In this document: piece after piece, positions 33,617 to 40,966 of the stretch
How the letters are laid out: each line of letters begins with the position of its first letter
Numbering within the stretch: position 1 is the first letter of the stretch
Assembly (NCBI GenBank): GCA_004298675.1
Contig: SCRI01000079.1
Coordinates: 1 to 40,966, forward strand
Direction of reading: 5' to 3'
DNA: 40,966 bases
Source of the DNA: a bacterium
GTDB lineage: Bacteria > Vulcanimicrobiota > Vulcanimicrobiia > Vulcanimicrobiales > SCRA01
Notes under the pieces: generated by a model
What the model saw: the letters and a program-made list of their open reading frames with translations, nothing else
Told to the model about the DNA's origin: nothing
Database searches by the model: none
Made by a program: the position numbers and the translations under genes

Positions 33617-34266
33617 CAACGACTCCCTTCCACGATCTCGCCGCGTTCGATGGTGACGATACGATCGGCGAGCCTTCCGATCAGCTTCAACTCAGATTCC
33701 GCGATCAGCATGGCGTAGCCTCGCGCGCAAAGCGTGCGCAGCAGGGCACCTAACCGCTCCGCCATCACCGGAGCCAACCCCTCGAAGGGCTCGTCGAGCA
33801 GCAGCAGTTTGCTGCCGGTCATCAGCGCGCGTGCCAGCGCCACCATCTTCTGCTGGCCGCCGCTGAGTTGGATAGCCTCGCGCCGCGCCAGCGCCCGCAC
33901 CTCGGGGATCTGTTGGTAGATCGCCTCCAGGCGCGCGCGCTCGTCACGCAAGCGGTTTGCCCACGCCGGTAACAGGATGTTCTCCTCGACGCTCATTCCG
34001 GCCAAGAGACGGCGATCCTCGTGGACGTAGCCGATGCCCAGACGCGCGCGGCGGTACGGCGGCACCGCGCGCAGATCGCGCCCTTCCAGCTCAATGCTGC
34101 CGCGATGAACACCGATCAACCCTAATACGCTCTTGATCGTGGTGGTCTTGCCCGCGCCATTGCGCCCTACCAAACCCACGATACGCCCGGGCTCTACCTC
34201 CAATGAGATGCCGCGTAAGATCGGGATGGCACCCAGAGTAACCCACACATCCGAGACCCGCAGCAT
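33616..34266 (-). CDS. livF: branched-chain-amino-acid-type ABC transporter ATP-binding protein LivF
   Basis: The 216-residue ATPase has Walker A GRNGAGKTT, the ABC signature LSGGQQKMVALARAL, Walker B LLLLDEPFEGLAP and ends IERGEIVEGSR. It fits the short LivF branch, one of two ATPases in HAAT-family importers. The ATG overlaps the livG stop (TAATG). An open frame continues upstream to 34680 but covers livG. Confidence 0.93.
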   Translation of the reverse strand: MLRVSDVWVTLGAIPILRGISLEVEPGRIVGLVGRNGAGKTTTIKSVLGLIGVHRGSIELEGRDLRAVPPYRRARLGIGYVHEDRRLLAGMSVEENILLPAWANRLRDERARLEAIYQQIPEVRALARREAIQLSGGQQKMVALARALMTGSKLLLLDEPFEGLAPVMAERLGALLRTLCARGYAMLIAESELKLIGRLADRIVTIERGEIVEGSR

Positions 34267-35021
34267 TACGCGCCCTCCGCGACGCCCAAGACCAACTCGC
34301 GCACCCGGGCGTCGCCCAGCACGTCGGCGGAGCGTCCGTCGGCGATGATCCGCCCCTCGACGAACGCCAGGACACGCCTGGCGTAGCGCTCGACCACTTC
34401 CATGTCGTGCTCGATGAAGAGAACCGTCATCTGCGCCTCTGCCAACGCCCCCGTCACGGTGTCCATCAGCGCAAATTTCTCGGCCGCGCTGACGCCGCTG
34501 GTGGGCTCGTCCAAGAGCAGCACCGAGGGCCGCAAGGCGAACGACATCGCGATATCGAGAACCTTGCGCCGGCCTTCGGGGAGTTGGCCGACCTCCACGT
34601 CCGCCGCCTCGCCCAACTCGAATCGTTCCAGCAGCGCGGAGGCCCCTTGCAATGCACGCGCCTGCTTGAGGGGCCGCCATGAGGCGTGCCGCCGCTCCTT
34701 GACGGCCAGGGCGATCAAGGCGTTCTCCAGCACGGTCAGACTCTCGTAGAGCTGCGGATGCTGAAACGAGCGCGCGATGCCCAGCGTCACCGCGGTGCGC
34801 GGTGTCAGCCCGCTGTGTTCCCGTCCGCGGTACTTGATATAGCCGGAGTCCGGCGCGACGTAGCCGGTGACGACGTTTACGAACGTGGTCTTGCCGGCGC
34901 CGTTAGGTCCAACCACGCCCACCAGCTCGCCGGCATCGAACGCTACGGAGACGTCATGACAGGCGATGACCGCACCGAAGCGTTTGTGCAGGCCGACGGC
35001 TTCGAGGACCGGCGTGCTCAC
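34266..35021 (-). CDS. livG: branched-chain-amino-acid-type ABC transporter ATP-binding protein LivG
   Basis: The 251-residue ATPase has Walker A GPNGAGKTT, Walker B LLLDEPTSG and the H-loop in FIEHDMEVVE, plus the RSFQHPQLYESLTVLENALIA pattern of LivG proteins. The ABC signature is degenerate, reading LPEGRRKVLDIA instead of an LSGGQ-like form, so LivF supplies the better signature of the pair. I choose the GTG at 35021 overlapping the livM stop (GTGA) over an open frame to 35060. Confidence 0.92.
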   Translation of the reverse strand: MSTPVLEAVGLHKRFGAVIACHDVSVAFDAGELVGVVGPNGAGKTTFVNVVTGYVAPDSGYIKYRGREHSGLTPRTAVTLGIARSFQHPQLYESLTVLENALIALAVKERRHASWRPLKQARALQGASALLERFELGEAADVEVGQLPEGRRKVLDIAMSFALRPSVLLLDEPTSGVSAAEKFALMDTVTGALAEAQMTVLFIEHDMEVVERYARRVLAFVEGRIIADGRSADVLGDARVRELVLGVAEGA

Positions 35022-35977
35022 GCTGCGTGCCTCGCCGAGAATCGCTCGTAGAGGCTCCATAGGCCCCTAGGCATGAGCAGGATGATGGCCAGCATGATTG
35101 CGCCCAACGCCATCTGCCAGACGTTGGGAAGGTAGGCCGAGAGGTAGCTATTGAGCGACTCGAAGACGACGGTGCCGACGACGGGTGCGATGGGACTGGA
35201 CGTGCCGCCCAGCAGCGCCGCAAAGAGGAACTCGCCGGACTTGGTCCAGTACGCCAGCGTCGGGCTAACGTGGCCCACGGCCAACGCGAAAAGGCCGCCG
35301 CTGAGGCCGGTGAGCGCCGCCGCGAAGATGTAGGCGCGGAACGTCTCCCGGCTCACGGAGGCGCCGAGATACTCCAGACGGATCTCGTTGTCGCGCACGG
35401 CGCGCGCGAGATAACCGGCGGGCGACGCGTAGTACGCCGCGGTCGCGAAGAGCGCGACGCCAAAACACGCCAGCGTCAGATAGTAGTAAACACCGGCCAG
35501 CGCCTTGGCTGCGGCGTGATAGCCGAGCACCGTTGCCGCCGTAACCTCCATGCCATCGCTCCCACCGGTGGCGGTGTTGAATTTCAGCAAGATGCTATAG
35601 AGCACCATCGAGAACGCTAGACTGATCATCGCGAAGAAGATCTGACGGTAGCGGCAGATCAACGGCCCGATCGCCACCGCCAACAACGTGCTGGCTGCAA
35701 CGGCGACCGCCAGCAGGAGCAGCGCTTCGTGAATGCCCCATAACCGCATCCCGTACGCCACGGCATACGCGCCCACCGCCGAGAAGAGTCCTTGACCGAA
35801 GCTGACCAAACCCGCGCGCATCAGCAGCGCCACGCCGATGACCGCCAAGCTCTCGCCTAGTGCGACCGTCAGTAGAAACCTCGTCCAACCTGCGAGCCAT
35901 AGCCCCAACAGCGCCAGAACCGCGACGAGCAGTACCACGCCGAGCAGCCGGCGCAGATTGCCGGGATCGATCTTCAC
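35018..35977 (-). CDS. livM: branched-chain-amino-acid-type ABC transporter permease LivM
   Basis: The 319-residue membrane protein has about nine hydrophobic segments and the LivM landmarks GLVSFGQGLFSAVGAY, QIFFAMISLAFSMV, ARAVRDNEIRLEYLG and HVSPTLAYWTKSGEF. The GTG at 35977 overlaps the livH stop and has GGAGGT 8 nt upstream; an open frame to 36382 is not family-like. It pairs with LivH to form the transmembrane channel. Confidence 0.92.
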   Translation of the reverse strand: MKIDPGNLRRLLGVVLLVAVLALLGLWLAGWTRFLLTVALGESLAVIGVALLMRAGLVSFGQGLFSAVGAYAVAYGMRLWGIHEALLLLAVAVAASTLLAVAIGPLICRYRQIFFAMISLAFSMVLYSILLKFNTATGGSDGMEVTAATVLGYHAAAKALAGVYYYLTLACFGVALFATAAYYASPAGYLARAVRDNEIRLEYLGASVSRETFRAYIFAAALTGLSGGLFALAVGHVSPTLAYWTKSGEFLFAALLGGTSSPIAPVVGTVVFESLNSYLSAYLPNVWQMALGAIMLAIILLMPRGLWSLYERFSARHAA

Positions 35978-36861
35978 AGCCGTTTGACCTCCGCGCGCCC
36001 GAAGAGGCCCTGCGGCCTGAAGATGAGCACGATCACCATCACCACATAGATCGTCACGAGATCTAGATCGGGGAAGCGGTGCACCGCGATCGCACGCGCG
36101 ATGCCCACGATCAGCGAACCTAATGCCGCACCCTCGAGACTCCCCAAGCCGCCGATCACCACCACGGCGAACGAGAGCACGATCACGGTGACGTCGATTC
36201 CCGGAACCACCGAGATGGTCGGCGCGGTGAACGCGCCGCCCAGCGCCGCGAGCACGGTGCCGATGGTGAAGGCTACGGTGCAGACCAGCGGCACGTTGAT
36301 GCCGAGCGCCGTACTGATCTCGCGATCGCCGATCACTGCCGTCATCAGCCGCCCAAAACGCGTGCGGTTGGTCATCAGCCACAGCCCAATACCGACCGTG
36401 GCGGCGAGGCCGATCAGCACCAGGTCGTAGCGTGGATAGGGCACGTTCCCGATCGAGACGTTGCCCAGCATGCTATAAGGGGCATACGCGTAGTACGGAT
36501 TGACACCCCAGATCAGCTTGGTGAGATCACCTAAGATCAGGAAGAGCGCGTAGGTCACCAGCAGCTGCATCACCTCGTCGCGCCCGTAGGTGAAGCGTAG
36601 CAGCAAGCGTTCGATGAGCGGACCGAGGACCAGGCCGGCGATGAGCGCACCCGCCAGGAGTAGCGCGAAGCTCAGCGCGAGCGGCATGCCGGGTTGGAAG
36701 TAGCGCACCACCAGCCAGGCCCCCGTGTACGCTCCGACGGCGTAGAGACTGCCGTGAGCGATGTTGAGGATTCGCAAGACCCCGAAGACCAACGTCAGGC
36801 CGACGGATACCAGGAAGATCCAGGATGCGTAGACGACGCCGTCGACGAGGATTGCGGTCAT
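35974..36861 (-). CDS. livH: branched-chain-amino-acid-type ABC transporter permease LivH
   Basis: The 295-residue permease has about eight membrane segments and LivH landmarks: SVGLTLVFGVLRILNIAHGS near the N-terminus, TRFGRLMTAVIGDREISTALGIN in the cytosolic loop (coupling helix region), and VIGGLGSLEGAALGSLIVG. It starts 8 nt after the second substrate-binding protein gene. Confidence 0.93.
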   Translation of the reverse strand: MTAILVDGVVYASWIFLVSVGLTLVFGVLRILNIAHGSLYAVGAYTGAWLVVRYFQPGMPLALSFALLLAGALIAGLVLGPLIERLLLRFTYGRDEVMQLLVTYALFLILGDLTKLIWGVNPYYAYAPYSMLGNVSIGNVPYPRYDLVLIGLAATVGIGLWLMTNRTRFGRLMTAVIGDREISTALGINVPLVCTVAFTIGTVLAALGGAFTAPTISVVPGIDVTVIVLSFAVVVIGGLGSLEGAALGSLIVGIARAIAVHRFPDLDLVTIYVVMVIVLIFRPQGLFGRAEVKRL

Positions 36862-36869
36862 CTAATCGG

Positions 36870-38201
36870 CTACTTTGGGCAGTTCTTCGCGCCCGGGAAG
36901 TGGCGCGCGATCCAATCCTCCGCCTTGATACCCTCGGGCGGGTTGACGCACTCCACGGGGTAGCGCTTGACGTCGGTCAGCGTCACCTTGCCGTTCTCCA
37001 CCTTGGTGACTCCGTATGCGGCCGGTTCCACCGCCTGGTGTCCCTTCCCCAGCGCCATCGTGATGGTGCCGCTCGGCGTCTCGAACGAGAGGTGCGTGAA
37101 CGCCGCGATCACCTGAGCCGTGGTTGGGTGCTCGCTATGGCTAGCCGCCTGAGCCTTCTCGTACGCGGCCTTCAGCCCCAGCACCGCTTGAGCCATATGA
37201 TACGACGGATAGGCCGGCTCGGTGTTGTAGCGATCGGCATAGGCCTTGCTGAACCACGCGTCGAGCTTGTTCTCCGGAGCCAACGGCCCATGCGGGCCGC
37301 GCGCGCCCAAGACCACGCCGGACGGCATGAGCGAAGCGATGCCCTGCCGGTGCAGAATCGGCTCGCCAGCCGTCAGCACGACATGGCTGCGCGAGAACAA
37401 CCCTAGTGGCGCGCCCTGGATCAGCAGCCCCTCGGCATCACCGCCCCAAAAACTCGAGTGAATGACGTCCGGATCGGCTGCCAGCAGCGTCGAGATCTGC
37501 GACGAGTATGAGCCGGCGAAGATGGCCGGGAACTGCGCCGCGTCGATCTTGACCTTCGAATCGAGGCTCTTGATGGCAGAGCTGAAATCTTTCCACGAGT
37601 CCTGCCCCCAGGCGTAGTTCTGGTTGATGCCGCTCACGGTCTTGAGGTTGGGATAGCGCGAGTAAACGTAGCGCGCCGCGGCGATATTGTCCACGGCCGC
37701 AGTGGCTGTCGTGCGGAAGACGTAGCGGTAGCTATTGTCTTCGAAGATGCGCGGCGTACCGCAATCGAAGAGAACCGTCAGTTTCTGTTCCTCTTCGGCG
37801 GCGGGCGCCACGGAGAGGCAATGCTCGCTCGAGATGTAGCCGATCACGAAATCCACCGACGAGGCTAGGCGCCGGTAGGCCGAGATCGGATCGGGGCCGC
37901 TGGCCTCGTCCATGAAGACCGGAACGACTTTGACGCCGCCGAAGCCCTTCTTCTCGTAGGGCGCCGGCAGGCTGCCTTTGTTGATGCTCTCCAGCAAGAT
38001 CTCCGCGCCGTTACGCGCCGGGATGCCGAACGGCGAAGCGGCGGCACCGGAGAGGAACGTCACGATACCGATCTTGAGCTCCTGCGGCTGCGTCTGCGCC
38101 GCCGCGGGCGAGCTGGGCACCAACGTGGCCGAAGCCATTGCGGTCGCGGCCAATGCCGCCATGATGACACGACGGAACGTCATGAAACACTGCCTTTCCA
38201 T
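36870..38201 (-). CDS. exported ABC transporter substrate-binding protein
   Basis: The 443-residue precursor has a signal peptide (about 1-35, with cleavage likely near AAA-QTQPQ) followed by a type I periplasmic-binding fold: IGIVTFLSGAAASPFGIPARNGAEI, VDFVIGYISSEHCLSVAP and YAWGQDSWKDFSSAIK. This is the LivK/UrtA/AmiC-type family (Peripla_BP_6); the ligand is not predictable. The ATG at 38201 has AAAGGAGAG upstream. It is likely anchored or released outside the membrane to feed LivHM. Confidence 0.92.
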   Translation of the reverse strand: MERQCFMTFRRVIMAALAATAMASATLVPSSPAAAQTQPQELKIGIVTFLSGAAASPFGIPARNGAEILLESINKGSLPAPYEKKGFGGVKVVPVFMDEASGPDPISAYRRLASSVDFVIGYISSEHCLSVAPAAEEEQKLTVLFDCGTPRIFEDNSYRYVFRTTATAAVDNIAAARYVYSRYPNLKTVSGINQNYAWGQDSWKDFSSAIKSLDSKVKIDAAQFPAIFAGSYSSQISTLLAADPDVIHSSFWGGDAEGLLIQGAPLGLFSRSHVVLTAGEPILHRQGIASLMPSGVVLGARGPHGPLAPENKLDAWFSKAYADRYNTEPAYPSYHMAQAVLGLKAAYEKAQAASHSEHPTTAQVIAAFTHLSFETPSGTITMALGKGHQAVEPAAYGVTKVENGKVTLTDVKRYPVECVNPPEGIKAEDWIARHFPGAKNCPK

Positions 38202-38226
38202 CGAAACTCTCCTTTACGTTAGAAAA

Positions 38227-39447
38227 TCAGGGGTGACCGAACGACTTGCCGCCCTGGCTGCGCAGGCGCAAGACTTCTTCCTCGCTGGGCAGCGTGAGGT
38301 GCGCACCGATCACTTCCCACGAGCCCAGCATGACCTGCGCCGGCGGATACAGCGGGCAGGCCTCGGTGATGCCGATGAACATCTCTTGCGAGATCTGATG
38401 ATCGACGGCGCGCATGACCGAAGTCACGCCTTCGCGGTCGCGCGGCGTCGCCAGCTCCATCCCCTCCGCGGCCGCCACGAAGTCATCGGGCTCCAGCGAG
38501 TTGGCGCGGCGCAGCGCCGTGGCGATGAACTGCACCCCGACGTAGGCGCCGTGCGCCGCGTAGGATGGAAAGCGGTGCGCCCTGCGCCAGAATGATTCGA
38601 CAAAGGCGCGGTTGGCAATCGTGTCGGGAAAATTCACGTGATGGCGGCAACTCAACGTCATGCCCAGCGGCATGCGGCTTCCCAACGCCTCAAAAGCTTC
38701 GTAGTTGCCTCCGGCATCGAAGCTCATGACGTGCGTGCGCTCGAAGAGGCGGCTGGGCAGGCTCTGCTCCAAGAACGCAATCGTATCGCCGCCCCAGAAG
38801 CCGTGTATCACGACGTCGGGGCGCGCCGCGAGCACCGCCTCCACGTACGGCTGGTAATCGGCTTCGTACAGTTTGGGCCAAGCCGTGCCCACGATCTGAA
38901 CGTCGGGGCGCAGCACGCTGAGATGCTCGCGCAGATCCTGATACTGGCGATGGCCGTATTCGTAGTCGGGTCCGATGTAGAACAGGCGCTCCCAGGGGCG
39001 GCTGCTCAGGTACACCGCACCAGCGCGCATCGACTGCTGCGTGTCGTTGGTCACGCGGAAATAGTAGGGCTGGAAATCTTCCAGACTCAGACGCGCCGAA
39101 GCGTGATCCGTGCCGACGAAGGGGATGCCGAAGTACCGTGACACCGCCGATACCGCCAGCGCCACGGCACTGCTCACCACGCCCATGAGGAAGTCGACCC
39201 GGTCCTCTACGACGTAGCGGCGCGCCACCTTGACCGCGTAGGTCGGCTCCGAGCGGTCGTCCACGAAGAGCAAACGAACCTCGCGGCCGTCGATCCCGCC
39301 GGTCCGGTTGATCTCCTCTGCGGCCATTTCGGCGGCCTGGATGGAGTCCGAACCATAGCGGGCAGCCCTACCCGATAATGGATAAAGGCATCCGATGGTG
39401 ACTGCATCCCGGCTCCCGCGACCCTTCGCTGGAAGTCTACGAGCCAT
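38227..39447 (-). CDS. LivK/AmiC-like ligand-binding protein without visible signal peptide
   Basis: The 406-residue protein belongs to the same type I binding-protein family, with IGCLYPLSGRAARYGSDSIQ, FVGTDHASARLSLEDFQPYY, GPDYEYGHRQYQDLR and HGFWGGDTIAFLEQSL. The N-terminus is basic and polar (MARRLPAKGRGSRDAVT) with no hydrophobic core, even if earlier starts at 39462 or 39498 are used, so export by a standard signal is not apparent. It could be a cytosolic ligand sensor, as AmiC is, rather than a transport component. The ATG at 39447 has GAGGGG about 8 nt upstream. It is the first gene of the operon. Confidence 0.85.
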   Translation of the reverse strand: MARRLPAKGRGSRDAVTIGCLYPLSGRAARYGSDSIQAAEMAAEEINRTGGIDGREVRLLFVDDRSEPTYAVKVARRYVVEDRVDFLMGVVSSAVALAVSAVSRYFGIPFVGTDHASARLSLEDFQPYYFRVTNDTQQSMRAGAVYLSSRPWERLFYIGPDYEYGHRQYQDLREHLSVLRPDVQIVGTAWPKLYEADYQPYVEAVLAARPDVVIHGFWGGDTIAFLEQSLPSRLFERTHVMSFDAGGNYEAFEALGSRMPLGMTLSCRHHVNFPDTIANRAFVESFWRRAHRFPSYAAHGAYVGVQFIATALRRANSLEPDDFVAAAEGMELATPRDREGVTSVMRAVDHQISQEMFIGITEACPLYPPAQVMLGSWEVIGAHLTLPSEEEVLRLRSQGGKSFGHP

Positions 39448-39522
39448 CTTATTGCCCCTCATTGAACCACCGGCGCGTTCGGCGAGGCAAGGGCTCAATC
39501 ACACAAATATCTAGCATAAAGA

Positions 39523-39550
39523 TTGACAAGTTATCACAACCGGCTAGCAT
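39523..39550 (+). promoter_or_regulatory. promoter of the PucR-type regulator
   Basis: TTGACA (39523-39528) and TAGCAT (39545-39550) are 16 bp apart. A start about 7 nt after the -10 box falls at the GTG at 39557, so the message may be leaderless. The surrounding AT-rich gap (39500-39545) stands out from the GC-rich genes and probably also holds the promoter for the divergent transporter operon, which I could not place. Confidence 0.5.
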
Positions 39551-39556
39551 GGGGAC

Positions 39557-40966
39557 GTGGGACTTCGAGTCGTCGACCTCTTTGCTGGCGGCATGATGGG
39601 CGATGTCCAGCTGCTCTCTAGCGCCAACCTCGAGCGTGAGGTTCGCTGGGTCCACACCTGGCCGGAAGTGGAGCCGTGGCTGCATGGCGGGGAGCTGCTA
39701 CTCACCACCGCCTACAGTTGGCCGGCCGAGCCCGAACAGCAGCGTCGGATCGTGCGCGAACTGGACGGCGCCGGGGTCGCGGCGCTCCTTTTCGGAGCCG
39801 CCGAGCCCTTCTTTCCCCGCACGCCCGCCGCCATCGTCGAGGAGGCCGGCGGTCTCGATCTCCCGGTCTTCGAATCACGCGAGGATCGCTCGTTCGCCGA
39901 GCTCGTGGAGAGCATCAATCGCGAGATCATCCGCACGCAGTTTGCGACGATCGAGCGCTCCGAGCGCATCCACCGCACGTTGACGGCGGCCGCGCTGGAG
40001 GCCCAAGCCGTCGGTGACATCGCCGAGCGGCTCGCGCAACTGATCGACAAGCGGGTGGCCATTCTCAACCTGCGCCGGCGCCTGTTGACCGGCGCCCCCG
40101 CAGACTGGCGAGCGGTGGGCCCGGCGGTTGAGGCGGCAATCGAGGCGCTGCCGATGCATGAGTCGCACCCCATCCAGCACTTTACGTTACCGGGCCAGCA
40201 CGGCGCGACGCAGGGCGTCGTCTTCCCGGTGCGTGCGGGACGCGATCTGGCAGGGTATCTCGCGATCTGGCACAGCGGCGGCGAGATCGCCGAATTGGAC
40301 CTGCGCGCGGGCGAACACGGCGTGGTCGTCGTGGGTTTGCATCTGCTGCGCCAACAGGCGCTGGCCGATGCCGAGGCACGCGTGCGCAATTCATTCGTGG
40401 AGGCCGTGCTGCACGGGCGGCTCGTCGACGACTCGGGACTGCGCGAGCGCGCCCAGCTGCTCGGTTTCGACCCCTCTGGCGCCTATCACGTAGTCCTGGC
40501 CTCACCGGTGCTGCCGGACGGCGGCGCCCGCGCGGAGCCGCTCTCCTCGGCCGAGGACGTGCGCCTGCGCGCGCGACTCGGGCACGCGCTTCAAGTGTCG
40601 CTGCAGGACGCACGGCAGCCCAGCTTCATCGCCTACGTCCTCAACCAAGTGGTGGCGCTGATTCCCGCGGCGGCCACGCAGGCGCAGATGCGCGAGCGCA
40701 TGCAGCGACTGTGGCGCCGCACCTGCGAGTTGGAGCCGCAACAGCCCGTCGCGTTCCTGGTGGGGCGCGCCAATCGCGGCGACGCCGAGATGAGCGGAAG
40801 CCTGCGCGAGGCGCAGACCGCGTTGCGCTCGGTACGGGGACCAGGCGTCTGGTGGTGCGAGGATTTTCTGATCATGCGAATCTTGGGCTCGGCCGCCGAT
40901 CGCGAGGCGCTGAGCGCCCTCGTCGCATCGACGCTGCAACCGCTGCGCGAGCAAAGCGATGCTCTA
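39557..40966 (+). CDS. PucR/CdaR-family transcriptional regulator, truncated by the window edge
   Basis: The frame is open for 470 codons to the right edge without a stop. The N-terminal PucR domain is recognisable in MGLRVVDLF, LEREVRWVHTWPE and PWLHGGELLLTTAYSW. A central region resembles the GGDEF-like domain of CdaR-type regulators. The expected C-terminal PucR helix-turn-helix lies beyond the window. The start is the GTG at 39557; a stop lies four codons upstream in frame, so no longer form is possible. Being divergent from the transporter operon, it probably controls it in response to the substrate. Confidence 0.85.
   Translation, partial: MGLRVVDLFAGGMMGDVQLLSSANLEREVRWVHTWPEVEPWLHGGELLLTTAYSWPAEPEQQRRIVRELDGAGVAALLFGAAEPFFPRTPAAIVEEAGGLDLPVFESREDRSFAELVESINREIIRTQFATIERSERIHRTLTAAALEAQAVGDIAERLAQLIDKRVAILNLRRRLLTGAPADWRAVGPAVEAAIEALPMHESHPIQHFTLPGQHGATQGVVFPVRAGRDLAGYLAIWHSGGEIAELDLRAGEHGVVVVGLHLLRQQALADAEARVRNSFVEAVLHGRLVDDSGLRERAQLLGFDPSGAYHVVLASPVLPDGGARAEPLSSAEDVRLRARLGHALQVSLQDARQPSFIAYVLNQVVALIPAAATQAQMRERMQRLWRRTCELEPQQPVAFLVGRANRGDAEMSGSLREAQTALRSVRGPGVWWCEDFLIMRILGSAADREALSALVASTLQPLREQSDAL

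Noticed and set aside
38201-38227. Treating the two binding-protein genes as a duplicated or split single gene
   Set aside because: Both are full length with complete, different sequences; only one has a signal peptide, so they are distinct paralogues.

Overview
The window is a GC-rich bacterial chromosome segment, apparently from a deep-branching, Gram-positive-related or candidate-phylum lineage. I cannot name the phylum. Pointers are the compact zinc-type S14, a zinc-finger S4, an S12 insertion at the place where Firmicutes carry one, an rRNA-style leader with a Firmicutes-like boxA, frequent GTG/TTG starts, and r-protein clusters without rpmD or infA.

Positions 1-29529 are one block read leftward on the minus strand. 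In transcription order it holds: the str cluster (rpsL, rpsG, fusA, tuf), rpsJ, three non-ribosomal genes (SRPBCC, LarA-like, DsbA-like), the S10/spc/alpha clusters (rplC to rplQ, with secY, adk, map, rpmJ and rpoA), a complete trpEGDCFBA operon starting 6 bp after rplQ, and then, overlapping the trpA stop codon, a strong promoter with a boxB/boxA-like leader that probably opens an rRNA operon beyond the left edge. A 128-codon unidentified ORF sits between rpsM and rpsK. GC-rich hairpins without U-tracts follow rpsL, rpsG, tuf and rpsJ, and a promoter with a multi-hairpin leader precedes rplC.

The most notable observation is the DsbA/FrnE-like gene at 22139-22756. Its first active-site cysteine codon is an in-frame TGA (U-P-Y-C in place of C-P-x-C). 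It is followed 20 nt later by the loop of a hairpin whose loop sequence (GGUCU) matches, from memory, that of the E. coli fdhF SECIS. The gene has a strong ribosome binding site and an intact family sequence on both sides of the TGA. It is a strong candidate selenoprotein located inside the ribosomal protein super-cluster.

Positions 29530-30991 (plus strand) carry a mercaptopyruvate/thiosulfate sulfurtransferase and a small secreted cytochrome c. Positions 31004-39447 (minus strand) form a tightly overlapping operon: two branched-chain-type ABC substrate-binding proteins (the first with no visible signal peptide), LivH, LivM, LivG, LivF, a zinc alcohol dehydrogenase and a succinate-semialdehyde-type aldehyde dehydrogenase. 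Divergent from it, a PucR/CdaR-type regulator starts at 39557 and runs off the right edge. Together these look like a regulated uptake-and-oxidation module for an unidentified small molecule.

No tRNA, CRISPR array, insertion sequence or prophage gene was seen, and no stretch above 300 bases lacks a feature.
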